Shown: positions 51,352 to 59,606 of the stretch, piece by piece | Position numbering within the stretch: position 1 is the stretch's first letter | Layout: each line of letters starts with the position of its first letter | From: a virus | IMG/VR virus record: IMGVR_UViG_3300027963_000035 | Location: 1-64,000 of that record | Strand: one strand, 5' to 3' | DNA length: 64,000 nt | The notes under the pieces: generated by a model | Database searches by the model: none | Told to the model about the DNA's origin: nothing | The model's input: the letters and a program-made list of their open reading frames with translations, nothing else | Program-made: the position numbers and the translations under genes

Positions 51352-52004
51352 GGTAGTTCTTTCTTTTTAACATATCTCGATAATGGTGCCGGACTTGAAC
51401 TTGGTTGTTCTGATTTAAATATATCTTTTAATCTACTATCTTCTTCTTCTGCCCGAGTATCTAATTTTTCTTTACTTGCGGCAGCAAACCAAGATCTTAA
51501 TTTATCTATTTGTTTTTGATCTATCTCTTTTTGTTTTGAAATCACATCCTCTATCTCTTTTTCTTTATATTGACTTGCAAATTTTTTATATTGTCTTTCA
51601 GATAATTTAATCCAAAGGTTTTTGGCGCCCATTGCATCCAGTTGCTGTTGATCTCTTGGTATTAGCTCCCTGCCCATTAGATCTTTTTTTAGGTATAGTT
51701 CATCTATGGATATAATTGTTAATCTTTGATTATATAGATTTAGAACCTTAACAGTAGAATTTCTTACTTCTACTATTTTTGCGATTTGATTCTTCGATAC
51801 TTCCGGACCTAAATCTACTATATCACCTATTGAGATGGCCATTCTTTTTGCATCTTCGTCTGATATATCCGTTCTTTGATATGCTGACGATCTCCTCGAC
51901 AGACTAGTTTTTTCCCTGGATAAACCACTATCCAGGGGCATGAACTCAAAGTTTTCATAAAACTCTGGGTGGTTATCTACTATCCACTCTGAGAAAAGTT
52001 TCAT
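51348..52004 (-). CDS. Capsid-targeted protein, 218 aa
   Basis: Begins MKLFSEWIVDNHPEFYEN, matching the targeting motif with Ile-Val-Asp at 8-10. An intrinsically charged region (LSREKTSLSRRSSAYQRTDI) precedes a small SH3-like barrel: MAISIGDIVDLGPEVSKNQI-AKIVEV, STVKVLNLYNQRLTIISIDE. A coiled coil (KFASQYKEKEIEDVISKQKE) follows, then a Ser/Pro tail. Directly upstream of, and overlapping, the patatin gene, so the pair may work together during entry. Predicted internal head protein. Confidence 0.66.
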   Translation of the reverse strand: MKLFSEWIVDNHPEFYENFEFMPLDSGLSREKTSLSRRSSAYQRTDISDEDAKRMAISIGDIVDLGPEVSKNQIAKIVEVRNSTVKVLNLYNQRLTIISIDELYLKKDLMGRELIPRDQQQLDAMGAKNLWIKLSERQYKKFASQYKEKEIEDVISKQKEIDQKQIDKLRSWFAAASKEKLDTRAEEEDSRLKDIFKSEQPSSSPAPLSRYVKKKELP

Positions 52005-52033
52005 GCAGTATATATGCAGCGTCTATATTAAAT

Positions 52034-52264
52034 TCATTTAATAAGCATGTAGATTAAGACTAATATCTGGGCTGCTATCACGCCAAGTAAAACCTTATCT
52101 GTTACCGATGGGTATGAATCTTTACTTTTCTTCTTGTCTGCAACCTTTGCTTCTAATTTTTTGATCATATCTACTTTTTTGGTTGCTGGTTCTAGAGATT
52201 GGGCTTTTACTACGGTGTTCTTTTTTGGTTTTGAATTTCTTTGTGGTTTATTTTTTTCGTTCAT
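52034..52264 (-). CDS. Small tail-anchored membrane protein
   Basis: ATG 52264 (MNEKNKPQRNSKPKKN) has an AAAGGA ribosome site; the earlier in-frame ATG lies within the upstream gene's end. The 76-aa product is basic in its first 50 residues and ends in one transmembrane helix (VTDKVLLGVIAAQILVLIYM-LIK). Unknown role. Confidence 0.62.
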   Translation of the reverse strand: MNEKNKPQRNSKPKKNTVVKAQSLEPATKKVDMIKKLEAKVADKKKSKDSYPSVTDKVLLGVIAAQILVLIYMLIK

Positions 52265-52308
52265 GTGTTTCCTTTTCTTATAATATATAGAGTAATAATT
52301 ATCAAAAA

Positions 52309-52824
52309 TCACAGGTTCCATTTTTCTTTCAAATAATTAATTAAACTTGATTTCTTTTCTTCAAATTTTTCTTTTCTAATATCTTTTTTCTGTTTTTCGT
52401 ATTCTTTTTCTCTCTTCTCTGCTATTAGATATAATTTTTCTACTTTTGATTCCCATTCCTCATCTGGGTAGTAGCTCTCCAGTTCACCTGCGATTTCTTC
52501 ATAAACTTTTCTTGAATTATAAAAGACCTTTATCAATTTATCATCACTAAAAGCCAATATTTCTAAATTATATCCATTTCTGAGTCCATCAAAAGCGTGG
52601 CCAATACATTCTGAGTATTCGTTTTCGTCCATTGTTCTTATATCGTTTTCATTGGTGTTCCAGAAATTGTCATAAATTATATAATTGCTTTCTTCATTAT
52701 GTCTTATAATTGGTTCACCTACATTTTTGGCTATCAAATATAGCTTTCCATTGACTCCCATAAACTGTTTTTTCACAGCTTCTATTGTTCTTTTTTCTTT
52801 TATTACCTGTTCATTGAATTTCAT
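52309..52824 (-). CDS. Hypothetical protein, 171 aa
   Basis: No family recognised. The first 110 residues look like a mixed alpha/beta domain (VNGKLYLIAKNVGEPIIRHN, ECIGHAFDGLRNGYNLEILA, DDKLIKVFYNSRKVYEEIAG). The end is a Lys/Glu-rich helix (LIAEKREKEYEKQKKDIRKE). Two exact TATAAATA boxes lie just upstream on the minus strand. It leads a group of minus-strand genes that includes the tail-anchored protein. Confidence 0.6.
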   Translation of the reverse strand: MKFNEQVIKEKRTIEAVKKQFMGVNGKLYLIAKNVGEPIIRHNEESNYIIYDNFWNTNENDIRTMDENEYSECIGHAFDGLRNGYNLEILAFSDDKLIKVFYNSRKVYEEIAGELESYYPDEEWESKVEKLYLIAEKREKEYEKQKKDIRKEKFEEKKSSLINYLKEKWNL

Positions 52825-52836
52825 TTTAATTTTTTC

Positions 52837-52861
52837 TATTTATATGAACTATATATTTATA
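52837..52861 (-). promoter_or_regulatory. Two T4-late-type TATAAATA boxes
   Basis: On the minus strand TATAAATA occurs at 52844-52837 and 52861-52854, 13 and 30 bases before ATG 52824. The exact T4 late -10 sequence twice in 25 bases upstream of a gene is suggestive; AT-richness makes chance occurrence possible. Confidence 0.4.
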
Positions 52862-52896
52862 GAAGTATATACAACTTTAGAAAAAAGGAGTTTTCT

Positions 52897-54264
52897 ATGT
52901 GGGGCTTATTTAAAAAAGTATTTGGTAAGAAATTAATCTCTGATAATCCTTCTGCTCCCATTCAATTTTGGGTAAATGATCCAACTTTACCTGAGCTAGT
53001 AAAAGAAATACCGGCTAATTCAACTCCTTCTTTGCCCATGAAGGTCGATGGGTATAAGGGTTCGGGTCATAAAGTAGGCACCCCCGAGTGGAGAGCCGCC
53101 AGTTGTTATGGAATTTTAGTTAATACCATGGACAATATTATTCCAAAGATTAAAAAATTTCCACAAAAGTGGGCCGCAACAAAACAATTAACTGTCTACC
53201 CTGTGGCCGGCAAGGAATTAAATGCATTCTACGATAGAAGAAGTTTAAAGTTTTTTTATGAATTTGATCCGGTTGCAAAGAAGAACATCTATTCCGCAGA
53301 CTCTGCTGACATAGTTTCTCATGAATTGGGTCACGCTCTACTAGACTCTATCCGCCCAGATTTTTGGAACGTTCAATCTTATGAAATATGGGCTTTACAT
53401 GAAAGTTTTGGAGATATAGTTGCTATAACAAGCATATTAGAAAATGAAGATGTTATTAAATATATAATAAAGGAAACTAAAGGAGACTTATCTAAAAGCA
53501 ACTCAGTGTCAAAGCTTGCCGAGCAATTTGCAAAGATTTTATTTAATTTAACAAAAGGGAAAGGCGGATATAATCCTCATTCATTGAGAGACGCCGCTAA
53601 TGAATTTTATTATGTTGCCCCTGAAAATTTAAGGAATGAGACCCCGTATAACATTCTCAGCAGAGAGTGTCATAGTTTTAGTAGAGTTTGGACAGGCGCC
53701 TGGTATGAATGTTTAGTTGAGATTTACAACGATAGTGTCAAAAATGGATCCTCTCCTATTCAAGCTTTAATATTTGCAAGGAACATAACTTTTCATTATT
53801 TCGTAACTGCGGTATCCCAAACCCCCATCACAAACAGATTGTTTGATGCTTTGGCGCAAAAAATGATAGCTATAGATGCCGATAACGGATCAAAGTTATC
53901 ATCAATTTTAACCCGAGTTTTTACAAAAAGAAATATATTATCCACTAATGTTAAATCTTTGTCTTTAAATGATATCTCAATCCAGAGTTCCGGTGAGCCC
54001 ATAAAGAAAATAAGAATTTCAGATTATTTTGAAAGATCTATGGTGTTAAATCAAAAACTATATGATTTAGAAATCGAAATTCCCTCTGAAAATAGGGTAG
54101 AATTTAATAAGGATGGCATTGTTTCCCTGTGTGTTAGGAACGATTTTCAAGAGAACGCCAATATTGCAATTATGTGCATCAACACTCTAAGTGCGGGAAA
54201 TCTAATAGATAACTTGTTTGTTATTGAAAATAATAAGCTAGTTCGCCAGAAATTCATAAATTAA
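52897..54264 (+). CDS. Thermolysin-like (gluzincin) metallopeptidase
   Basis: A 455-aa protein with an AAAGGAG-type ribosome site. The zinc site is IVSHELGHALLDSI (HExxH, about residues 146-155), and the third ligand Glu lies in WALHESFGDIVAI (about 172), the (N/H)ExxxD arrangement of M4-like gluzincins. The N-terminal part (FWVNDPTLPELVKEIPA) and C-terminal ~170 residues (TNRLFDALAQKMIAIDAD and beyond) are extra domains. No signal peptide. Could be a virion-associated or intracellular peptidase. Confidence 0.83.
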   Translation: MWGLFKKVFGKKLISDNPSAPIQFWVNDPTLPELVKEIPANSTPSLPMKVDGYKGSGHKVGTPEWRAASCYGILVNTMDNIIPKIKKFPQKWAATKQLTVYPVAGKELNAFYDRRSLKFFYEFDPVAKKNIYSADSADIVSHELGHALLDSIRPDFWNVQSYEIWALHESFGDIVAITSILENEDVIKYIIKETKGDLSKSNSVSKLAEQFAKILFNLTKGKGGYNPHSLRDAANEFYYVAPENLRNETPYNILSRECHSFSRVWTGAWYECLVEIYNDSVKNGSSPIQALIFARNITFHYFVTAVSQTPITNRLFDALAQKMIAIDADNGSKLSSILTRVFTKRNILSTNVKSLSLNDISIQSSGEPIKKIRISDYFERSMVLNQKLYDLEIEIPSENRVEFNKDGIVSLCVRNDFQENANIAIMCINTLSAGNLIDNLFVIENNKLVRQKFIN

Positions 54265-54441
54265 TTTTTTAAAATAAACATACTATATATAATTTTGTGT
54301 CAAAACTACTTTATTCCTATGGGTTTATAGTTATTCATATAGTTTTAATCTTAGTGTTTTGATATTGAATTTTAGAAATAAGTTGTTAAAATGACATCGC
54401 ACTTAATTTTAATTTAATAATCATTAAAGAGAAAGGCAGAA

Positions 54442-54819
54442 ATGGCAAGAGTTATCGACTTCGAAACAATGGAAATTGTGAATTTTTGTTATTTCTTGGA
54501 AGCCTCTGACGATTACGATGATTACGATGATAATGATGAATGGTATAAAGAAGACGAAGACGATAATTATGATAACGATGAAGATGATAAGGAATATGAT
54601 TATGAGTGGTATAAAGGAGAGGACGATGAAGATGAGGATGAAGACGACGATCATGAATACGAATATTTAGATGAAGATGAAGATGAAGATGAAGATGAAG
54701 ATGAAGATGAAGATGAAGATGAATGGTACAAAGACGATGAGGATGATTATGAAGATGAAGAGGAAGAAGATTATGAAGATGAAGAAGATGAAGAAGACGA
54801 TGATGATTATGAATACTAA
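54442..54819 (+). CDS. Extremely acidic Asp/Glu-repeat protein
   Basis: A 125-aa protein with an AAGG-type ribosome site (54434-54437) before ATG 54442. After a normal 20-residue start (MARVIDFETMEIVNFCYFLE) nearly all residues are Asp, Glu or Tyr, with three Glu-Trp-Tyr-Lys blocks (DEWYKED, YEWYKGE, DEWYKDD) as periodic breaks. It immediately precedes the large terminase, where a small terminase would be expected, but has no DNA-binding fold. Possibilities: DNA mimic, nucleic-acid-binding competitor or metal-binding protein. Confidence 0.7.
   Translation: MARVIDFETMEIVNFCYFLEASDDYDDYDDNDEWYKEDEDDNYDNDEDDKEYDYEWYKGEDDEDEDEDDDHEYEYLDEDEDEDEDEDEDEDEDEWYKDDEDDYEDEEEEDYEDEEDEEDDDDYEY
54670..54723 (+). 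repeat. Hexanucleotide gatgaa repeat, 9 units
   Basis: Nine gatgaa units encode the Asp-Glu run in the acidic protein; a clean in-frame simple repeat that can vary in length. Confidence 0.9.
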
Positions 54820-54835
54820 ATGAATAGATAATTCT

Positions 54836-56608
54836 ATGGCCGATTATAGCGAATACTATTATAAGCTTTACGATAAAAGATATTACACTCTTCATCCTTA
54901 TGAATTAGCAATTAATCCTGAAGAGACAATCGAAGAAACAAATCTTTATGATCTTGAGACACAAAAAAAAGAACTATTAAAATGTGTCGATAGTTTTGAA
55001 TATTTTTGTCACAAATATATTAGAATATTGCATCCAACAAAAGGACTTGTTCCTTTTGTTTTGTTTAATTACCAAAGAAAAGTAATTAAAGATTACGAGA
55101 ACAATAGATTTAATATAATCTCTAAATTCAGACAGGGAGGATTGACCACTGTCACTCTCTTGTGGGGCTTGTGGAGATGTATGTTTAAACTCGATCAGCA
55201 GGTTATGCTTCTTTCTAAAACTGATCGTGAAGCCACAGAAACTGGCATGATAGTAGATAGAGCAGTAGAAAATCTTCCGGTTTGGTTGATCCCTAAAAAA
55301 ACAAGTAAATGGAATGATCATTTAAAAATGTTTGTTGACACAGGCGGAGCTTTAAAGTTCTATTCTCCGGAAGCTGCTCGTGGTAAAAGCGTAACATTTT
55401 TAATTATAGACGAAGCGGCGTTTATTCCTGAGATGGAAAAGCATTGGAAGGCTATGTGGCCTGTATTAAGTACGGGTGGCAGTTGCACTCTGGTTTCTAC
55501 TGTTAATGGCGTTGGAAATTGGTATGAACAAACCTACAACGACGCTCGAGAAGGCCGAAATATGTTCCATGTAATAGATTTGGATTACTGGGAGCACCCT
55601 GAGTATAATGATCCTAAGTGGGTTGAAGAGCAAAAAGCTCAATTGGGCGAAAAAGGTTTTCTACAAGAAGTTCTTAGAGAATTTTTAGGATCCGGAGAAA
55701 CATATATCCCTTCTGCTCTAATCAGAGAAATGTCTGAGTTTACAATTCACAATAATCCTATTAAAAAGTTATTTCCAAAATGGGTCAATAAAACAGGAAG
55801 GGCCGCACAGCTAGATGGAGCAGATAACAATAAAGGAGCGCTCTGGGTGTGGAAAGAGCCTGTCGATGGAAAAGAATATATCATAGGAGCAGACTGTGCT
55901 GAGGGAATGGGAGAAAACGCAGATAGTAGTTGCTTCCATGTTCTTGAGATGGATACTTTGGAACAAGTTGCTGAGTTTTATAGTAATTTAGTCCCCCCTC
56001 ACATATTCGCACAAATATTAAAAGAGGTGGGCGTGTATTACAATACCGCACTTGTTATTGTTGAAGCAATGTCCCCTGGGGGAGCAGTATTAAGTTCGCT
56101 TGAAAATACTTTATATTACGAGAATATATTTTATGAAACTAAAAAAAGTGGCACTCAAACTCCTGGTTTAAAAGTGAACAGAGTTAATAGGCCATTATTG
56201 CTTGAGGCTATGCAGAACAGAATCTTAAACAAAGCCATTAAAATAAATAGTTCGAGATTCACTGCAGAATTACAAACATTTCAATACAATCCAGTGACCA
56301 AGAAGGCCGAGGCCCAAAAAGGGAAGCACGATGATGCCATAACTGCTCTTTGTGCTGCTATTTATGTAAGAGACAAACTAATAAACGATGTGCCAATTGG
56401 TGCTGATGCACCTAAGGAAATGCTTAATAAAATACAGGATGATGTGTATCAAGAAATTAAAAGAGAGCTATTCAATAGTTCTTATGAAGATTTTGTAGAA
56501 GAAGAAATAAGTTTCACCTCAAACGACAGTCTAAGTTCGGCTGACGAAGAAACTCTTATTAATATTTATAGAAAAAATTCAAAACTACTTGATGAATTTG
56601 GATGGTAA
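54836..56608 (+). CDS. terL: Terminase large subunit (T4 gp17-like)
   Basis: A 590-aa packaging motor ATPase/nuclease. The ATPase domain has the adenine-binding FNYQRKVIKDY, the P-loop region at residues 96-105 (SKFRQGGLTT), Walker B VTFLIIDEAAFI (Asp192-Glu193) and a coupling motif TLVSTVNG. In the P-loop a Leu replaces the usual Lys of GKT/T, a variant to note. The C-terminal RNase H-like nuclease has IIGADCAEGMGENADSSCF, IVEAMSPGG and KHDDAITALCAAIY as acidic active-site motifs. Starts 17 bases after the acidic gene and overlaps the next gene. Confidence 0.95.
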   Translation: MADYSEYYYKLYDKRYYTLHPYELAINPEETIEETNLYDLETQKKELLKCVDSFEYFCHKYIRILHPTKGLVPFVLFNYQRKVIKDYENNRFNIISKFRQGGLTTVTLLWGLWRCMFKLDQQVMLLSKTDREATETGMIVDRAVENLPVWLIPKKTSKWNDHLKMFVDTGGALKFYSPEAARGKSVTFLIIDEAAFIPEMEKHWKAMWPVLSTGGSCTLVSTVNGVGNWYEQTYNDAREGRNMFHVIDLDYWEHPEYNDPKWVEEQKAQLGEKGFLQEVLREFLGSGETYIPSALIREMSEFTIHNNPIKKLFPKWVNKTGRAAQLDGADNNKGALWVWKEPVDGKEYIIGADCAEGMGENADSSCFHVLEMDTLEQVAEFYSNLVPPHIFAQILKEVGVYYNTALVIVEAMSPGGAVLSSLENTLYYENIFYETKKSGTQTPGLKVNRVNRPLLLEAMQNRILNKAIKINSSRFTAELQTFQYNPVTKKAEAQKGKHDDAITALCAAIYVRDKLINDVPIGADAPKEMLNKIQDDVYQEIKRELFNSSYEDFVEEEISFTSNDSLSSADEETLINIYRKNSKLLDEFGW

Positions 56609-56871
56609 ATATGACTCCTAATTATGAAAAAATTATTTATTATTTAAATTTAGCTTATGCTAATTGCGGAGATTCATTTAAAGCAGAAGATATTAAACAT
56701 TCTATTAAATTATTAATATCTAATGTTAATCAACTGGATATTAAAAACAAAAATAAGATAAAAAAACAACAACAGGAAGTAAATAAGCCTGGTAATAAAT
56801 ATAAATATCCTGTAGAATCTATTCAAGCAATAGATGAAATGATAGAAAAAGAAAAGAGAGAAAATTTATGA
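56602..56871 (+). CDS. Small hypothetical protein
   Basis: An 89-aa helical protein overlapping the terminase stop; ATG 56611, just after the stop, is an alternative start. Sequence MTPNYEKIIYYLNLAYANCG then SFKAEDIKHSIKLLISNVNQ and a Lys-rich middle, ending AIDEMIEKEKREN. Not a recognised terminase subunit. Its stop overlaps the next ATG (ATGA). Confidence 0.6.
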   Translation: MVNMTPNYEKIIYYLNLAYANCGDSFKAEDIKHSIKLLISNVNQLDIKNKNKIKKQQQEVNKPGNKYKYPVESIQAIDEMIEKEKRENL

Positions 56872-57404
56872 GTTTCCACTTAATGAAGATAGATAATTTT
56901 TTAATTTTAGACAAAAATAATAAAGTTAGATATCAGCAAAGAGATATCAAAAACACTTTTCACCAACAAGGGGAAGAATACATCCTCAATGCTTTATTCA
57001 AGGGTTCAGAGAATCTGGTTACTAACGGTTATTATATTGGGTTGGACGCCAGACCCACCTTAAATAGAACAGATACTCTCAGCAATATAATTGGCGAACC
57101 ACTGGTTCAAGGAAACAACTATCAGCGACAGAACGTTTCTTTTTTGAATTGGCAAATAATCAACCCTAATACTTCTGCAACCACCACTGCGTCACCGACT
57201 CTTACTCCTTATTATGCAAAAAGTGGCCCCGTTATTTTTTCATCTCTAAATTCTGGATGGAACTCTGTCACTAACATATTTCTAGCAACAACTATTGGTA
57301 GCGGAGGCAAGTTGATTTCATCTGCTACTTTGGGAACAACAGTTTCTGTTGCTATTGGTGAGAGCGTTGTTATGGAGATGAGCATTAGTCTGTATGATTA
57401 CTAG
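56868..57404 (+). CDS. Virion structural protein
   Basis: A 178-aa beta-rich protein: FLILDKNNKVRYQQRDIKNT, GEEYILNALFKGSE, YYIGLDARPTLNRTDTLSNI-IGEP, YQRQNVSFLNW, then VIFSSLNSGWNSVTNIFLAT. The GL(D)xRxxLxxxDTLxxIxGEP segment is common in phage virion proteins found near terminase, portal or capsid genes (possibly decoration or tail-associated). Function not established. A weak inverted repeat follows the stop. Confidence 0.65.
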   Translation: MSFHLMKIDNFLILDKNNKVRYQQRDIKNTFHQQGEEYILNALFKGSENLVTNGYYIGLDARPTLNRTDTLSNIIGEPLVQGNNYQRQNVSFLNWQIINPNTSATTTASPTLTPYYAKSGPVIFSSLNSGWNSVTNIFLATTIGSGGKLISSATLGTTVSVAIGESVVMEMSISLYDY

Positions 57405-57447
57405 GCCAACTCAATGTTTAAATCGATTGAGGCCGAAAAATTGATTA

Positions 57448-59604
57448 TTATATTCTTTGATAACAATTAGATAACCCCACCTCAAGATTTGCTGTCCCAC
57501 TATAACTAGGGGGTTCGCAATCGCACCCTGCCAAGAAGCAAGTCATTCGGTCGGTGCCCAAACTGCCGGCAGTACTTTCCCAATGTGCGAATCCAATATA
57601 AGGTATTCTCCATATCCATTCGCACATATCTGGACACTCTGGTGGGAGGGCTTCACATTTACAATCTTTGCCTCGTTTTTCATTTTCTTTACAAGGTGGG
57701 AATCTGGGCTTCCCAGATGCGTCTTTTGCTTCATCGCAAGGACAATAACAATCAAGGTCGTCCCATAAAGGTTTTCCTCCCACTTTCGGACAGTCTTCTT
57801 TTCTTACCGCATTGGATGCCCCGGGAGCATAAACCGTGTTATCACAATCACAAGCGCATTTTCCTATGTCAAACTTAAATCCTTTAGATTCACATTTTTC
57901 TTTAATTTCATCTTTGGGGCAGACGCACATACAATAATCATCTTTTTTATAGTTTTTATTTAGAATTTTTTTGCAATCTGGAGAATCCGGATTTGATACA
58001 CACTTACACTTACACTCAGACTCATCCCATACAGCAGAACCAAGTTCATTGACATAATTGCAATAGACACACCTGCCCATACACTCAGAATATCCGAAAC
58101 CTTTAACACTTACCTCGCCCGGTGGAAAATCCCCATATCCAGGAATTTTACCTTCACTAGGGTCTGGCCATGGATCGCCCGGTTGCCAATCTCCCCAACC
58201 ACCTGCTGGAGGACAACACTCTCCTTCTTGACCAGGTTCGGCCCATTCTGGCGGTATATTCAATGGTCTTCTGGGGCCTCCGTCTGGGCACGGCGGAAGA
58301 GGGAGATTTTGATTATCGCTGCTATAGGTGATACCAGAAACAATAAAATTAAAACTATTTAAAAGCAAATAGTGTGTGGCTCCTGATGGGCCTAAAGCAT
58401 TTAATGAATTATCTGCTTGAGTTATTATTTCATTAATATCACCTAATAAATCTGAATTACTAAAAGTAAGATCTGCAGAAAACACGTCTCCAGCAGCCCA
58501 TCTTCCTAATATTGAATCTTCATTCATGGTTCCGCTGAAAAAGGTTGTGTTTCCATTTTGGGATGGAATTGTTATGATGCTTGTTGTTGTGAATGAACCC
58601 GAGCTTCCTCCAAAGAAAGAGAAACTCCCGTTCATTTTTGTGAAATTTTCTGAATTTTTTAATTGACTCGGCAGGAAATCATTAGTAAGCAAGTCTGCGT
58701 CACCAGTTAAATTAAAACTAATATCATTTATCATAAGATTCTGTAGTTGATCTGATGCTGGCTTGTAAACTTTTATTGATATTTTGTCTGATGTTGAAGA
58801 AGTGTTTATATCATAAATATCATCAAGAATCTTGATGCTCAATAATCCTCTGAATGTGTCTATGACAATTGGTGGTCCAACTGTTGTTGTTACTATAACT
58901 TGATCTAAATAAATTTCTAATATATTGTTTCCAGGATTGGTTACCGATATGTTTTCTTGATATGTTTCAAACCCATCGGCAGATATTATTAAATCAAATT
59001 GAAGAGGTTCTTCTAAACATGGTTTTATACTATCTCTTACTCCTATGCATACCATGTTGTTATGAGGAATAAAATTATTATTTAATAAATCTAAAAATGA
59101 ATCAGGATAATCTACTCCTCCCCATTTTATATTTTGTATATCTACGGAAATATTTTCTGGTATGATATTATTGTCATTCCTGACCACTAGTGTTATGGTT
59201 GTTTTTGGGAAATCATAATTATTCATTTCTACTTCTATGTTTATTAGTGTACCTTGGTTTTGATCTAATATAATTTCATTATCAAATTTTTCAAACCATA
59301 ATACTTGATTTTCTTTATTTGTTACATAATATCCTTTGATATTAACTGTTTGTCCTAAATTTTTCCATATTATTCTATTTTTATATTTATATTTTATATA
59401 ATTTGCTGGGGTTTGATTCGTTGGTTCCCATAATAGTGGATTTAAAAATTTTGGAGAATAACCAATGAACGATGCTTCTTCAAATTCAATAGAAGATGGA
59501 ATATCCTCACAATCCAAAAGATCATTTATGAATAATTTTGCGGTTAAGTTGGTTGAATTTAATAATTCTTTTAATAATTTTGAATTTAATGGTATTGTGC
59601 TCAT
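57448..59604 (-). CDS. Virion-like protein with Cys-rich C-terminus, paralogue of 59607-60356
   Basis: A 718-aa protein. Residues 1-225 align along their length with the next-upstream 249-aa protein (shared KLF.NDL.DCED, NP/NSxLW, GY.VTN...VLWF.KFDN, NNYD.PK.TIT.VV, CIGV). A middle beta region (about 240-430) follows. From about 460 it has a Pro/Gly-rich part (PEWAEPGQEGECCPPAGGWG) and about 30 Cys in CxC and CxxxC patterns (ECKCKCVSNPDSPDCKK, DDYCMCVCPKDE, KCACDCDN). The Cys suggest disulfide-linked extracellular repeats. Role unknown; virion surface is plausible. Confidence 0.65.
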   Translation of the reverse strand: MSTIPLNSKLLKELLNSTNLTAKLFINDLLDCEDIPSSIEFEEASFIGYSPKFLNPLLWEPTNQTPANYIKYKYKNRIIWKNLGQTVNIKGYYVTNKENQVLWFEKFDNEIILDQNQGTLINIEVEMNNYDFPKTTITLVVRNDNNIIPENISVDIQNIKWGGVDYPDSFLDLLNNNFIPHNNMVCIGVRDSIKPCLEEPLQFDLIISADGFETYQENISVTNPGNNILEIYLDQVIVTTTVGPPIVIDTFRGLLSIKILDDIYDINTSSTSDKISIKVYKPASDQLQNLMINDISFNLTGDADLLTNDFLPSQLKNSENFTKMNGSFSFFGGSSGSFTTTSIITIPSQNGNTTFFSGTMNEDSILGRWAAGDVFSADLTFSNSDLLGDINEIITQADNSLNALGPSGATHYLLLNSFNFIVSGITYSSDNQNLPLPPCPDGGPRRPLNIPPEWAEPGQEGECCPPAGGWGDWQPGDPWPDPSEGKIPGYGDFPPGEVSVKGFGYSECMGRCVYCNYVNELGSAVWDESECKCKCVSNPDSPDCKKILNKNYKKDDYCMCVCPKDEIKEKCESKGFKFDIGKCACDCDNTVYAPGASNAVRKEDCPKVGGKPLWDDLDCYCPCDEAKDASGKPRFPPCKENEKRGKDCKCEALPPECPDMCEWIWRIPYIGFAHWESTAGSLGTDRMTCFLAGCDCEPPSYSGTANLEVGLSNCYQRI

Positions 59605-59606
59605 TG

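Noticed and set aside
54452-54895. His-Leu-rich minus-strand frame opposite the acidic gene
   Set aside because: A product of the complement of the gaagat repeat.
57404-57434. Inverted repeat ctcaat/attgag with flanking ggc/gcc between convergent genes
   Set aside because: The stem is short and bulged and neither strand has a T-run after it, so it was not called as a terminator.
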